Below are positions 38,264 to 51,200 of a stretch of 64,000 nucleotides of DNA, in pieces. The DNA is from Sympetrum striolatum (Eukaryota; Arthropoda; Insecta; Odonata; Libellulidae): assembly GCA_947579665.1 (NCBI GenBank), contig OX388351.1, positions 52,832,939-52,896,938 of the forward strand, in the 5' to 3' direction. The notes beneath the pieces are model-generated. The model was not told where the DNA came from. It made no database searches and saw only the letters and a program-made list of their open reading frames with translations. Positions within the stretch are counted from its first letter, which is position 1. Each line of letters opens with the position of its first letter. The translations under genes were made by a program, and so were the position numbers.

Positions 38264-38475
38264 CATGTCTATGTGGCCGAGTGGTTAGCGCGCGTTGACC
38301 CCGGGTTCGAATCCCGGCTGTTCGGGATTTTTCTGCTCAGGGAATAGTCGTGTGTGTTTTTCTGATTTTCCCGTGCAGGTTTGGCGGCAGGAAAGGCATC
38401 CAGCTGTATAAGTCTCCAATTAATCGCCAAAACCAACCTCATCCTCATTATCACCAAACCATCTTTCATCAGCCG
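38264..38475 (+). repeat. tRNA-derived SINE, family 2
   Basis: The A box TGGCCGAGTGGTTAGCG (from 38274) and the perfect B box GGTTCGAATCC (38304-38314), with a strong CCGGG/CCCGG T arm, form a tRNA-like head. The anticodon-arm region is compressed, so it cannot be a functional tRNA. A body of about 150 bp follows (GGGAATAGTCGTGTGTG, GGCGGCAGGAAAGGCATCC, CCAACCTCATCC). It starts about 65 bp after the family 1 SINE in the same orientation. Confidence 0.7.
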
Positions 38476-39644
38476 ACCATATAAAAAATGAACATATCTC
38501 CAAAAGATATATTAAGTGTAATCTTTTTCTTACAGTTTATTGTCATAGATTTAATTATGATATCTTCTGTCTTGGTTCTTATTTTATAATAAATTCAAAG
38601 GAAATTATATGTAGAACAATAATTGATAAAATAAAATTGAATTTTATAAATATTTTTATTAGATCCAGGGTGAGATTTAAACTTTCATGAGCATGTATCT
38701 TCTCATTATGATATGCTACTGTTATATATATACTGTACTGTTGATTCATATAGGATACGGAGAAATGTAGTCATCCTGTTGTATGTTTTTCAATTGAACA
38801 CTAAAAAATAATATTCTTGTAAGATTACTCATTCAAAACTAAATCCTTCGACTGGTGTATTTTAGAGATAGTATTAGGACACACTAACAGAAAGCTCGGA
38901 GGGATACTAAAATAAATTAGGTCGGACAGTGCTGGTGGGAGCTAAGGGTTCCCCTGACCAGTGCTGTGAATGTTAAGATGTCGGCAATGGGTTGTAATTG
39001 CTTGGCTTAATAGCTCATTCATTCCCGAGGCATATTTTCTTGTCTGACACTGCTCTAATTTTAGGGGTTGGCCGTGATGACACACCCTTTGCCCTCATGT
39101 CCACTAAGAACTCTAGGGTCCATTTAAGTTGTCCATAAAAATCATTCAGTAAGGAAAAGGGTAGGACCCCAGGGGAGATCATCCTGAAAGGAACTTCTTT
39201 GTTACTGAAGGTTGTTAGTTTTCTCCAACGTATCACCACTCATTGATTTTGATTAGTTAGCGCTTAGCGTTGGCGCGAGGGTTACAGAGAATTTTCCCTT
39301 TTCTCCGGCGATGTTGATTGGATTCAGAGTTCTGTGGACTGTTTGGAGTTTTGAAGTATTATTTTTAGCGGGAATTGGCTGTGATTTGAATTGCGTAGTG
39401 AATATAAGTTCATCATTTCTTTTCTTGCGGTGTTACTAATATTCTGAATCACTTTAATGATAGTTAAGAATTGTTTTGCTATATCTTTAGTTAGGTTTTA
39501 CTTTACTCAATACTCCTTCTTGCTTATTCCTTTAAAATGTATTTATTTATTATTTGTAGACATCATTATAAGAATAACTTAACATTCTCATTGATTTTTT
39601 TAAAGGGAATAACAGTTATTTGTGGAGAAATAGTGTATCTGTAA
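38476..39644. other. Anonymous DNA
   Basis: No gene or repeat recognised. Mostly AT-rich with a GC-raised stretch at 38910-39260. Confidence 0.5.
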
Positions 39645-39870
39645 AGTATTCCGAGTGGAGTAAGTCCATGCAAGTGAAGCGTAATCACTCAAAGATTAAC
39701 GCTTTTCTAAGCATTCCATAAGTGGGACCTTAATCAATGCTATTATTCAGCATAACTCATACCACGTTTCATGTCCTTATATCCATAAACAAGGCTGACA
39801 AAAGCAGATGAATGATGCATTTTTCTCTATCTTCCACTAAAAGATAAATGAAATCAATTACTAGAATATA
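39645..39870 (-). repeat. Dispersed ~380-bp repeat family, partial copy E
   Basis: The plus strand shows TAAGTCCATGCAAGTGAAGC, ACGCTTTTCTAAGCATTCC, an AAGGCTGACAAAAGCAGATG block and GCATTTTTCTCTATCTTCC. These match the left half of the family as seen at 29400-29640 in the same order. The CTTCGGGCTGAAT end is missing, so this copy is truncated. Confidence 0.6.
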
Positions 39871-40620
39871 ACAGTTGGATAAAGAATATGGTGTAAAACC
39901 AATTTTTTCTTAACAATTTTTCCTTGTTATGAATCACTTTCCCTAGTCGCATTCTTAATATCGTTCATATGACTGACAGTTAAATACATGAAGTGATATA
40001 ATTAATGAAGTGTTTCATTTCAAGATCAATGTCTCAAAGACGATACATTTGCGAGTGAAATGTAGAAGTAGTTTCTTTAGGCACGAAACGGTCCAAATGG
40101 CCGTGATGAAATGAGAACAGTTGGAGAAGAACATCCCTGTCTCGTAGTTGGTCGTCGAACGGTCTAAATCCGTCCCTGTTGTCTTTGCGATTATTTTTGC
40201 TTCCCGTCTACGAAATTCCCATTTTCAAGGCGTGGGCACAGGTTCCAAAAAACTCCAACGTGCTCGAATGCACGTTTTCGGAGACATTCTTTTACGACTC
40301 ATTTCACGGTGCATTGCTCATGCTGCCCATTCCGATAATTGAAGGCATAATCTACTTTTTGACATGGTGCCGTAAATTTTCTCACTTTGTGGAGCAACAT
40401 TGAAACGGAAATCAGCCGTGGAATAATGCCTCTCGCAACTCGACGGTGGTCCTCAATTTCTTGAACTCGACTTGAACTTGCGCGTTTTATTTAAAAAATT
40501 GACTGTTACTTTTCTGGACTTTTTGCAGGAATTGGTATACAATTAACGGTTAAAATTTAACATATTTTCGTAATACTTAATGCATAAATATGGGTTAAAA
40601 GTTTTCATTCTTCCGTTCTT
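39871..40620. other. Anonymous DNA
   Basis: No gene supported. Overlapping short plus-strand frames at 40148-40403 lack motifs. Confidence 0.45.
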
Positions 40621-40691
40621 GGGTTAGATGGAACAAGAGACTTTTAGTTTAAATCTCACCCAAATAAAGACGATTTATTATTATTATTATT
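40621..40691 (+). repeat. 3' end of a (TTA)n-tailed repeat
   Basis: It reads GGGTTAGATGGAACAAGAGA, then TCTCACCCAAATAAAGACG, and ends in (TTA)n. It matches the minus-strand copy at 9640-9707 over about 70 bp, including the tail. AATAAA just before the tail resembles a polyadenylation signal. It is probably the 3' end of a retrotransposon or SINE family. Confidence 0.65.
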
Positions 40692-43600
40692 CTTTGTTAT
40701 GTTAAGAGAGACAGAGAGATAAATAGTAATTAGTTTATTTTGCAATTCAAATAATTACGTATATCGAAATTGCATTGGCTTCATTAAATTTCTGTAGGTG
40801 AAATTGTCTTGGTTATAGTAATGCTTCCGAAATTCAACCTTTTCGTTAAGCTATTTATGCAGAATTGTATTAATACGTTCTCGGAGTTATGCGTAAGGGT
40901 GTGATGAATTGAAATATTCCGTCTTTTTAAATTTGTTGATGATTGATCGTTTTTATATAAATATATTGTAACTTTGTAAACTTTATTACAATGATTTCCA
41001 GGAATTATATCCAGGACATATTAATTATTAATGAGTAGTAATCATGGCATTAAATGCTGACTGATTCATCGTAGTCAATCGGTGGGTTTGAAGATTTTAT
41101 TTTAAAGTATTAGAAAGGAGTAACTTTTGATGATAAAATATGCTCGGCATGAGTAATTGTATTAAATTCTTCTTGTATTACACGAGTAAAAGTGCTCCAC
41201 CATTAACTGTATGCAAAGTTTATTAGTTTAGGGTTGGCCTTGTTAAAAATTTTTTGGCATAGAATATATGTCTATTGTATTCCTTCGTACAATATTTCCT
41301 GAATATATACACAAATGATTTCACTAGAATTGGTGAATGGTGATCGAGATATACCTGTGGATGTGAGAGTGGTCTAAATGTACTGCAGTCAAACCAGCGG
41401 TTTGTTTCCCTTGGCAACAGTTTGAGGTGAAATTTTCTTATGATATCTTTGGAGTGATTTATGATGGATTTGAAGAGATGTGGTCTCTGCTCCCTAAATG
41501 TGAACAACCTTCTTTTTAGTAGCCGAGTAACCATAAAAGCATTGCTTTCTCTCTCTGCCAATGACGCATATTTATGAGTTCTTTTCGGTGTTAGCCGAAT
41601 GCTTTTTAACATAATCTTCGCACGTATAGATTTCCCTTTTATTGAGAAGTTGCTTACGTAACGAGTGGAGAACTTTGCCCGTAAAAGTTACAGTAGCTTT
41701 TATATTGCTCTGCCTTGGGATTTTATTGGCCTCTGTTTGTTTACAAAGTATTCAGAGAAGGATTTTAATTTGGTAACCACTTTTAATCGCGGTAAAATGA
41801 AACAGAAATCATCCATTCTTTAGTTATTTAGAAATTCGATATTTCTTCGTTAGTTGCTGTTAGTTGTAGTAAGGAATCATGCATAAGTTGATTCCTTGCG
41901 TAAAGGTACGTATATGATCAAAATTTAATCTTGCAAAAGACCGTTTAATTGATGAAATGTTTTCGTGATTTATTTTATTAAATTATGCGCTCCGAAGAAG
42001 TGTGATTCGCAACGGGAAACGCACTTTTTCTAATTATTCCTGAATTATAGAAAATAATTTCTTGGGTCGATTTATGGACCGTTTTTTGAAGTAAAGATTT
42101 AAGCAATGCATATTTAATACTTAGGTTGTTACGCCCTTCCTTTTTATGTCTTATTCAACTTTAAATATGAGAAACGTGTTTTTATTGTTACCAATTATTT
42201 ATTTATAAATTCATGAGCATCAAGAGACCTTTGCAGCGGAATAAAATACTATGAAAATGCAACAAACATTTTTCGGATTAATTGGATCATAAGTATGAAA
42301 TTTGATAAATATTATAAGGAAAAAATTAAAAATATAAAGCTGCATTATTAACTATCAGTAAAGTTGAACAAATAAATCAGTGGCTGAATGTCAATAAGTG
42401 AATTTTATTTTGCAGATGGATCTGAAAAAAGAAAAAAAAAGAGTACGCTATTGTATAGATGTGGTATGCGATAAATGAAGGATAGTTTAATGCTAGAATT
42501 TTGCACTAGGCAAGATATTAAAATTAAGGCTTTTGCTTTCCTTTGTGTAAAAGAATCCCTAGAGTTCTAAGATTCATAGTGGCATATTGTTGATTTAATA
42601 GGCGAACGAAGTTGATGTTAATCCTCCATGTAATGGCTCGCATACCTTAATATAATAATAATAGTTTATTTATTTCAAACAGAAATTTCCCAATTAAATG
42701 CGATGTAATATATGAATAAATAAATAAGAATTTAAAAAATACAATTAATAAAACAAAAACTCAAGTATAAATTCAAAAGATAACATACCAAAGCAAAACA
42801 CTTATATAAAACATGACACAAACACTAAAAACGATCTTTTCAGGCAAAATATAACACAGACACAAAAAGGCAGACAAGTTAGGATACATTTTCGGTTTAA
42901 GGAGAAAAGCGAATCACAGAATATTTGAAACGTTAATGAGTTGGGATGATTCAGCTTTTGGTCAACCTAATTTGCGGATCACTCGACCGTTTGATAGCTC
43001 AAAGGTGTTTCCTTAGCAATCCATTTATTTTCGCAGGGCAAAAGCGTTAAACTCACCCAGACGTACATCAAACAGTCCACTCATTCATTGTAATTCGCAA
43101 TTTTTCACGGGTGCGTTAACGAGAGTTATAAAAGGGAATTTAACTCTTCGCTGCCCCTTCTTAAGGTCTCATAATTATCTGCCCGGAGCTCCTTTATCCG
43201 TGGTCTTCCACGCTATCTGCACAGGAGGGGAAAGGGCTGTTTTTAGATTCGCGAGAGTTTCCTCCCGCGTCCGCACCGCGGCGCCACGGTACTCCATTCA
43301 TTCGTCCTTCCAACGACTTTTTTCGTCATTTTTTTCGTTCGTATTCCTCGGGAGGAAACAGACAACTCAGGGCTTGATTTTTATGCGATACAGGCGACGC
43401 CTATACAACGTTCCGCTGTTTTCCCTGGAACGAATTGTGTGTATCTATACTTTCTCGGGAGGTTTAACCTGTTGTTTTTCAGTGTTTCGTAACTTTTTAC
43501 GCCGGTGATGTTTATGAAAAATATCCCTCGAGAGTTTTTATAAACGCCTTTCGGTATATTCGAGTATTTTTCGGTCTCCAATAACAGTTAGGGCTTTATT

Positions 43601-43957
43601 CTCCCCAAAAGTTTCCCGATACGTCCTTATGGACTGTTGCCAATGTTGGTTGCGATGTAAAAGATAAAAATTAATAGAGAAGGAATATTTTATTTGTTTG
43701 ATCTTTCCTCGTAATGGGGTGCGATTTGACTGGCGTTCATTTTTACATGTTATTTTCTCTAATCATCGAAACACTTTTTTAGCGGATGTCTTCAGCTCAT
43801 ATAAATTCCTTATGGTAGTATTCATACTCAAAAGTTATGCGTGTTCTTAAATTTAGGACATTTGCCATCGCTAGCACTCCGTTTTAGAACAAAGAAGACG
43901 ATTTAATTCTTTATAAGGAACTATTCATTAGGCAATACTGAATACGAATAAGAATCT
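40692..43957. other. Anonymous DNA with one unexplained open frame
   Basis: The minus strand is open for 154 codons from 41687 down to 41226, with an ATG at 41612 and 129 codons after it. The frame is rich in Lys, Arg, Leu and Phe, and no domain is recognised. At about 42645-42890 there is an A-rich stretch beginning with a TAATAATAATAG tract that could be a retroelement tail. A GC-raised patch lies at 43140-43500. Confidence 0.4.
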
Positions 43958-44330
43958 TGTTCCAGAAACCATATCCTGAGGAATGGAATATTTTCAATTG
44001 TGATTTGGTTCTGGACAGAGAAAAATGTAACTTTATTTTTTTTCAGTCTTGCTCATGGCCGTGGTATCGTAAAAGCTACTGAGGTGATGCTGCATTCCGG
44101 CACTAATTCTCTCTTAATGAAATACTTAAGAATGCATTACTCGCATTGTCTTTGGGCTTCACTTACGTGAATATGTTCCAACAATCTGTACTGGTGGAGC
44201 AAGCAAGGGAATACTTCCTCACTCCTCATCATTTTTAGGAAGCCTCATTCCCCCAAGTAGTTCTTGGTAGTTACTCTCTGAGGGGGCGAGGTACCAACCG
44301 ACCTTTGGGCTGAATACTTGACTGCCATCT
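43958..44330 (+). repeat. Dispersed ~380-bp repeat family, copy F
   Basis: A near-complete copy with GAGGAATGGAATATTTTC, CAGTCTTGCTCATGGCCGTG, GGGCTTCACTTACGTGAATA, CTTCCTCACTCCTCATC, GAAGCCTCATTCCCCC, GAGGGGGCGAGGTACC and CTTTGGGCTGAATACTTGAC. It aligns throughout with 24905-25280 and with the reverse complement of 29262-29655. It is diverged from both, so the family is old. Confidence 0.72.
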
Positions 44331-45224
44331 TAATCACCATTTAGTGTACGTAGTTATGTATGTATAGTGTATATGTAAATTTAGTATGATTCAGCTAATG
44401 AGTAATTTCAAAGCAGTAATGAATTCGGCTGTTTTTTTCCTCGTGGTCCAAGCGGAAGTTGCGCTGACCACTTCCAGATGGTCATGAGGTCGTATACTTT
44501 TTGCTCCTGTAATATGTCACTGCCTCGCTTCCGGAGAAAGGAGATTTATAATGAGAGATTTGATATCAGAAGCTGTGATCAACCGCGGCAGTTACAAATT
44601 CATCCCTCTAGAAATTATTGCCATAATAGATTGGCTGCAGAAAGGGTCGCGATGAGGAGGAAGGATATGGGAAAAATTATTGAGATCAGCTCTTCTTCTG
44701 GACTCGATTGCGCGCTAATCTCTTACGTTGAATCCTTTTATGGTTTTTGCAATAGTGTCTCGTTCTTATTCACCAGACTCTTTCTCGTTAGAAAGTCTAA
44801 TCAAACCTTAAGATTTTACCTTCTCTTTTTCAGACCATTCACGCCACCACATGTATTATTACATTTTAGTAAGAGTAGAATATATATAAAGTGAATATGA
44901 ATAAAATGGAAATTACCGAAAAAATAAACCAAAATATAAAATAAATATTCATTGAACGGTTACTGCTGCTGAAAAGTCTTATAACTATGAAAAATGATGA
45001 ATTCATCTAATGATAAGATATATACAGAGCAATGAAATTTCTCACTTCTGATGGTATTATCCTTTTTCGGTATAAAGTGAGTTTGCGTATACTGTGTATA
45101 TGTGTAGGGGAAACAACTCCATATAAAATAGATTTGTTTGAGTTGGTGCTTCATACCTTTCGCCATCTCAAAAAAACTAGGGAATGATGCTTTAAATGGT
45201 GCATTTTCTGCGTAAACATTGGTA
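44331..45224. other. Anonymous DNA
   Basis: A 138-codon plus frame at 44478-44894 shows no recognisable motif and is regarded as chance. Nothing else identified. Confidence 0.45.
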
Positions 45225-45285
45225 TCATAACCAGGATTCGAACTCAGAACAATGAGTTATCACATAAGCTCTCTAACCAGGGTTT
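45225..45285 (-). repeat. tRNA-like SINE head or tRNA pseudogene
   Basis: On the minus strand, CTGGTTAGAGAGCTTATG (A-box-like, 45262-45280) is followed by GAGTTCGAATCC (B box, 45234-45245). There is no intact acceptor stem. The body downstream is not defined and there is no second copy in the window. Confidence 0.45.
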
Positions 45286-48200
45286 TTCAAACTACATATG
45301 CTTCATGTAATTTTGATTTTCCGATCTTATATACATATTAAATTGATTAATACATCTTCAGGCTCGAAGATATATGCAGACGAAAGTTTTCGTCCTAAAT
45401 ATATTCTCGTGGAAATAACGAACTTCTTTTGATAGTTAAGTTTAAAACCAATCCACAAAGTCGAGCTTGAAAAGATTCGATTCATTGAATCAGTTTCTTT
45501 TGTTTATCATCGTAAATTATCTCCCTTGAAATACAACTTAGTCGTTCGGCTTAAATTTAAGAAATTGTGAAATGGAAGAATAGGTTTGGTGATGTTTCTG
45601 TAACCCCTCCACCCCAAAGGTTTCTTAATGGAGTCAGAAAGCTGTTCCTTAAGCTGTTGGCACTAGAACTCAAGTGAAAATGTTCGAAACACCTAGAACG
45701 CGTATGAATCAGAGGTCTTCTCTTAGTGGAAACTGTGTCTCCCCCGGAGAATGTAAAGGGGTCTTGAGATGGTGGGAATGTGGGTTCGATAGGGTGGTGA
45801 CAGCGAAGGGCTCCCCCTTTCGGGTGTCTGGTTTCACGTCCCATCCGTCCGGCACCGACCGCCCCCTACAATGGACACCCTCCCAAGATAGCAGTCCTCC
45901 AAGGGCCACCTGCCGCCATCGCCCTCCTTAGAAAGGGGCCTGTAGATTCATAGGCCTTCGCATAGACCACCTAAAAGCACACCAACACCTGTAAATTGGG
46001 TCCCGGATTTACCGAATCTTGTAGTGACATGGCGGCCAGGGTTGTGCCCTTTGTGACCGATGTTCTTTTTCACAAGTCCTTATCGGTACATTTTTATCGG
46101 CTTTTCACACGCTTATCTCATATTTTACGGGTTTTAGGGGTTGTATAAAAGGGTTTTGTTGGGGTACATGTCAGCGGCATGATTATTTGGTCGTCAACAG
46201 CGAAGATGTATGACGAAGCTTGAGTTTTGGTCTCATATTTTGCGATGGTTTCCTATTCTACGTTCCAGTTTTCAGTCAGTTTGATAACCTCTAACTGTAG
46301 TTGAAATATTTAAATGTAATCAATTCATCGTACTTTTAATCGTAAAATTGAAGAAGACCGCATAGAGGCGACCTAGAGTGAAGCAATTCTTATAATGTAC
46401 ACAAAAATTCCATCCCCTCGTAATACATCATTACTGACTACTATAGAAAAACTGGAACGCGCTGTTGGTATGTCATGCAGTTTGCGTACATCATGGGTCA
46501 ATGCTGATGAAATAGCTCTGCTTGCTGGCTAATGAAATTGTTATTACAGCCTATGCTAAGGAACACAAATTCAGTATAGACTTAGATAATATCAAGAAAT
46601 AATCTATTAACAATATTTATATAAAAAATAATTAGTGAAATCCGATGATGGCGCTATATGCTGAAACCACTTTCTTTGGAAGAATTATTCTGAGCTGCGT
46701 TAGGAGTCACTTTTCCTTCCTAAATGAAGATCTATCACGAAGTCATGACCCAAGAAGTTTCAAACTAATTCTTAAAATGGAGAAAAAACAGTTTATACGT
46801 GACAAAGTAACTAGTCAACTTTTTCTACATTATTACTTGAAAACATTTTCATACAAGTTTTTAATTACTTTGAAATTCTATTAAAAAATGTTTCCTTTAA
46901 GTTATCCTATCAGACCACTTCTCATTTTTTCGCAATTTTTATGTAATTTATTAGTTTTCAATTTTCATTTTCGTCACTTATAGAGATGGAAAAAATAAGA
47001 TAACATTAATTTCTGAATGACTAAGTTATAAAAGTAGAGATTTTCCTTTCGAAATTTGTGAATGTCAACCTTTGAATGGTAATTGTTTTTGCTTCATGTA
47101 CTCATAATAGTTCACTTGCATGCTTCAGGATATTTTCTCCGTGATGTAAGTTATCATTGGACGATGCGATTTATTTTGAATTCTTCCTGGAACCCTCGCT
47201 TGAATTTTTATAAGTGCCCTAGTCAAAAGCATTTTTCATAATAGTTTTTTCAGTAATCAGTATTTCAGTAATTTTTAGTATTTTTCAAATATTGTTTGTG
47301 GGTTGCTAATCGTATGATTGCTATCAAAATCTACATTCCTTTGGATATCGTTAGCATATACCTCATTCAAACATCGCTATTTATATCTTATAACGTACGT
47401 ATAATGGGTTATAAAGGCATCATTTCTATTAGAGGATGGTAGGAAGTCAATCATTTTTGAACTTCCTTCCTCAGATCTCGTACATTTATAACTTCATAAA
47501 ACCATAGTTTCTATCAAATTATACATGCAAGTCATTTGTAGGGATTATTTCTTACTCCATCCATTTTATTTGTTAGCTTTACTTTAAATTTATAATCAAG
47601 ACTGGTCAATATTAGTAACCATTCAACCGATTATCTTGTCGTCAGTTCCCCTCGATTTAATCGAGTTCCGGTCATCTTCCCCTAATCTACCTTTGACGCC
47701 ACCTCCCATTGTATTTATTCCTAACACTTCAGGGTCTTCTTCCTCTCATTTACCTCTCAGGATGTCTTCAGAGCATTTCGAAAATATCATTAACCAATGT
47801 TAGAAGGCTTAAACGTCCGTTCGCATCCGTTCACGGTCGAGGGGCGCTGGGTTAATAGGTTCGATGGAGCGCCTTCCTTTACCTTCGTCACTTCCGTTTT
47901 CCGGGAACCGTTGCCGTGCTTATATTCCGGTAAACAATCTTCCCCAGGAAATAGAAAAGCATCCTTTCTTTTTGGAAAGACCGCCCATCACCTCAAGGTC
48001 GCCTGTTTCCTGGTAATCTGGAATTGCCCTCTTTGATCTTCGGAGATGAGTTTTGGAGTTTACTGAGAGATCTTCAAGCATGTTTCCTCCGAAACAAACT
48101 GTATGAGCTTGAAACAATGTTTTCCCTGCGTTGCCCCACCTAAGGTTTGCGATTGCTTTTCTGTTCATATTTAATTATTTCAACGGATGGAATGCTCACA

Positions 48201-51200
48201 TATTTTCTAAGTACAGGAAGTAGAAAGATTGGACCACGCCTTCCCTAAAATTGGATTGAAATAAAGTATTCCTTTCTTACATTTTAATCTGGGTAACATT
48301 TTTTAATAATGATTGAATGAAGTATTTTATTATATTAAGTAAAGTTTTCATTTCTGTTTGTATAGTTTTCATGAAAATGCCATTATATCAGCAGCTAAAA
48401 TCATTAGTAAATGTCTCCCATAATTTAATATTATTATTGTAAATTTTCCTGGATAATGATTGATCATACATGTGAAATTTTGGTTATGCTATCAGCAATA
48501 TCGAATTAATATTATTAGGTGTTCAGGGTTTTGAATCCCTTTTGTGACTTCTAGAAGCTATTTAAGAGATTCTTAATTACTCCTCAGAAAGAAAAACTTA
48601 TTTTTTTGTTTATAGTATCTTTATATTTTACTTATTTAAAATTGTTTTCATCCCATTGCTTTATGAATCGCTTTTCCAGCGATTTTCTTTCGTTCCTCGT
48701 TTCAGAATTTCGGTGTTATTTTCATCGCTTTATATACTTTTTCAACTAAAAAACCACGAATTTTTGAGCTTTTACTTATTCACATCTTTAACTTTTCTGA
48801 TTGAGAAAGCTCGTAATAAATGCGGAAGATTGATTTCCATAAACCAAAGAAATTTAGATTCTATACATTCGTACAGCCATTTTGGCTCTTCTGTGGAATT
48901 TCATGTATCTTCTTTCATCACATTATATCAAAAATATAATAGATGATCCATTTAATAAGTTAATACACTGATCTGTTAGAATTTATTGTTTTCTGAGCGT
49001 ATGCAACACGCAATACAATCCGGCCCTATGTTAACTTCGAAAAAACCATACAGTCTCACAGTTCACTATCCTTCCACTTACGGCAATGGAGAAACCTTCC
49101 ATCCGTCGGAAGGCCGCTTGTGAAACTATCAGAACACAATTGAGTTGCGTATATTTAAACAGTCGTTTACCGGAATCGCAAGCAGGAAAAAGAATTTAAT
49201 CGTTAAATAAATTAAGAGATAATAATTACGTATTACTTTCATTGAACCTGGTAAACTAAACCAAGGAAAATTGATAAAAAAGCTAAAGTTAGTTAAATTC
49301 ATTCCCTGACGCATTAAGTTTAGAATTTCCTTTAAAAATATCATTACAGAAACTTCGTATAGGATTGTTAAATATTCCCAGAAGTGACTTACAAAATCAC
49401 AGATACCTACAGTGATTTTTACTTAATTATAATTTAAACAGGAACGAAAATATATACAGATATAATTTTTATGGAATTTCGATTTTAGGATAAACATGAA
49501 TTATTTGACTATTATTTTACGGAATTCTAATTTTCGTAATAATGATGTTTTTTTACGGGTTTACTTTCTGATCTGAGATAACGAGTCAATCTCTTCGAAA
49601 CATGAAACAAAATTTTGTTAGGAAGTGCTAATTTGGCCGTTGAATCAACCCCGAAGGAATCACCATTTGAGATATGATTACTCTTTACAATGAGGGAAGG
49701 GGTTGAGAAGAATGTCACACTGAACACCGGAGAAAGCCGCCCTAACCCCTATAGTATGTACCACCCTTAGTGGCTTTCCTTGCTATCGTAAGGGACATCT
49801 TCTGTTCTAAGCCCTTGTATCATTCCAATGAATTTTCCCATTGGAGATATTCTCCATGCGCATATTACGTCTCAAGAATAGGTGCCAATCTCCCGCGATA
49901 CCTCGGAGAAACCTTGCTCCCTGAAAATCCTTCCGGAAGTTGATACGTGTGGGTGAAATTTCCTCCCGCATTCCTCGATCAAAGGAGGGCGGAAATTAGA
50001 GCCGAATTCTCCATAAGGGACAGGACAAGCCCAATAACTTGTCGGCGCCGGAAATCTGTCTCTAATGGCCCATTTGGGCGGAAGTGACTGTGCGGAGCTT
50101 CGCACATCCCAACGCCTTTCCTCGTATTATAACACAACTCCGGAGACTTTCACCTTCGCGCCGTTAGCACCTCATGTCGAAAAGGGCGACAAAAGCGACG
50201 GATATGGTTTAAATTTGGCGGAAGGGGATTAAAGACTTTCCCTCAACCGGGATTGTTTCTCCAGGGGAAGGTTTCTCCAGGAGAACACGCACAGTAGATG
50301 GGGTATGCTGTATCGGTGCACATCGGAATTATGATAAGGAGAAAATAGATGGATCATTGTAGAAAGGAGTGCGGATCAAGGATAAGATCGAAGAAAGTTG
50401 GGCTTAAGAGAGCTGAGGATATAGAAAGATTTCACTGATGTAAGGAGGGTGTGCAGTGAGATTTAGAGAGATCGACTTGAGTTCTTTGCTCTCATTTCTA
50501 ATAGAAAGATGTCTACTCAATGTGTCGTGTATTCAAATATTGAAAAACAAGATATTATAATATTGATGGAATTAGCCGTATCTGTGTGGAGCTCCAACTA
50601 GGTTGATTAAATAATATTAATTAATATAATAACAATAATTATAAGTATTTTTATTATATTGTGTTATATCAAACGTAAGATGTAATAAATAAATAGATAA
50701 CGTCTTTATCACAGGCAAAATTAAAGAATTTTAAGTTTCTTTTTCCATTTAAAGTTTTATCAATGAAAGAAAGATCTCATTAGTAACTAATAGTAAAACT
50801 ATTTAAAATTATTATGGAAATCATTGGAAAAATTTAGCTATGGATGTAAAATATCCTACATCTTAGGAAAAAGTTATCTACAAGTATAGGCATACTACCA
50901 AATATGTGCGAATAGAAGTTAATAAAAATAGGTACAAAAAATTTTGGATAGTAATTATGCAGCAGACATTTCTGTTTCGGTGATTCTTCATTCTTGGGAA
51001 AATAGAGGATTCCATTAATAAGAATGGAATCACTGAAGTCCCTACCAGTTGCCTTAGCAAGAACGTAACGTTAAAGTGAACGTCGAAACTGCACCCATTC
51101 CTGGTTTCTTCAGCCCTTTTGCAATCCAGATTAGTCTTTATGTTCTCCATAAAGCTGTCTTTCATCCTCTATTAGATCATGTTTTCTAAACCCCTCAACT

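Noticed and set aside
38264..38330. Functional tRNA gene with perfect A and B boxes
   Set aside because: The region between the boxes is too short for a normal anticodon arm and no 7-bp acceptor stem can be drawn.
38870..39060. Possible inverted repeat around AAATTAGGTCGGACAGTG and CTGACACTGCTCTAATTT
   Set aside because: Direct comparison shows that the order of the half-motifs does not align as an inverted repeat; the similarity is superficial.
42645..42890. A-rich stretch after a TAATAATAATAG tract as a second LINE 3' end
   Set aside because: No coding remnant, no match to the LINE at 53 kb and no second copy in the window; left as anonymous A-rich DNA.
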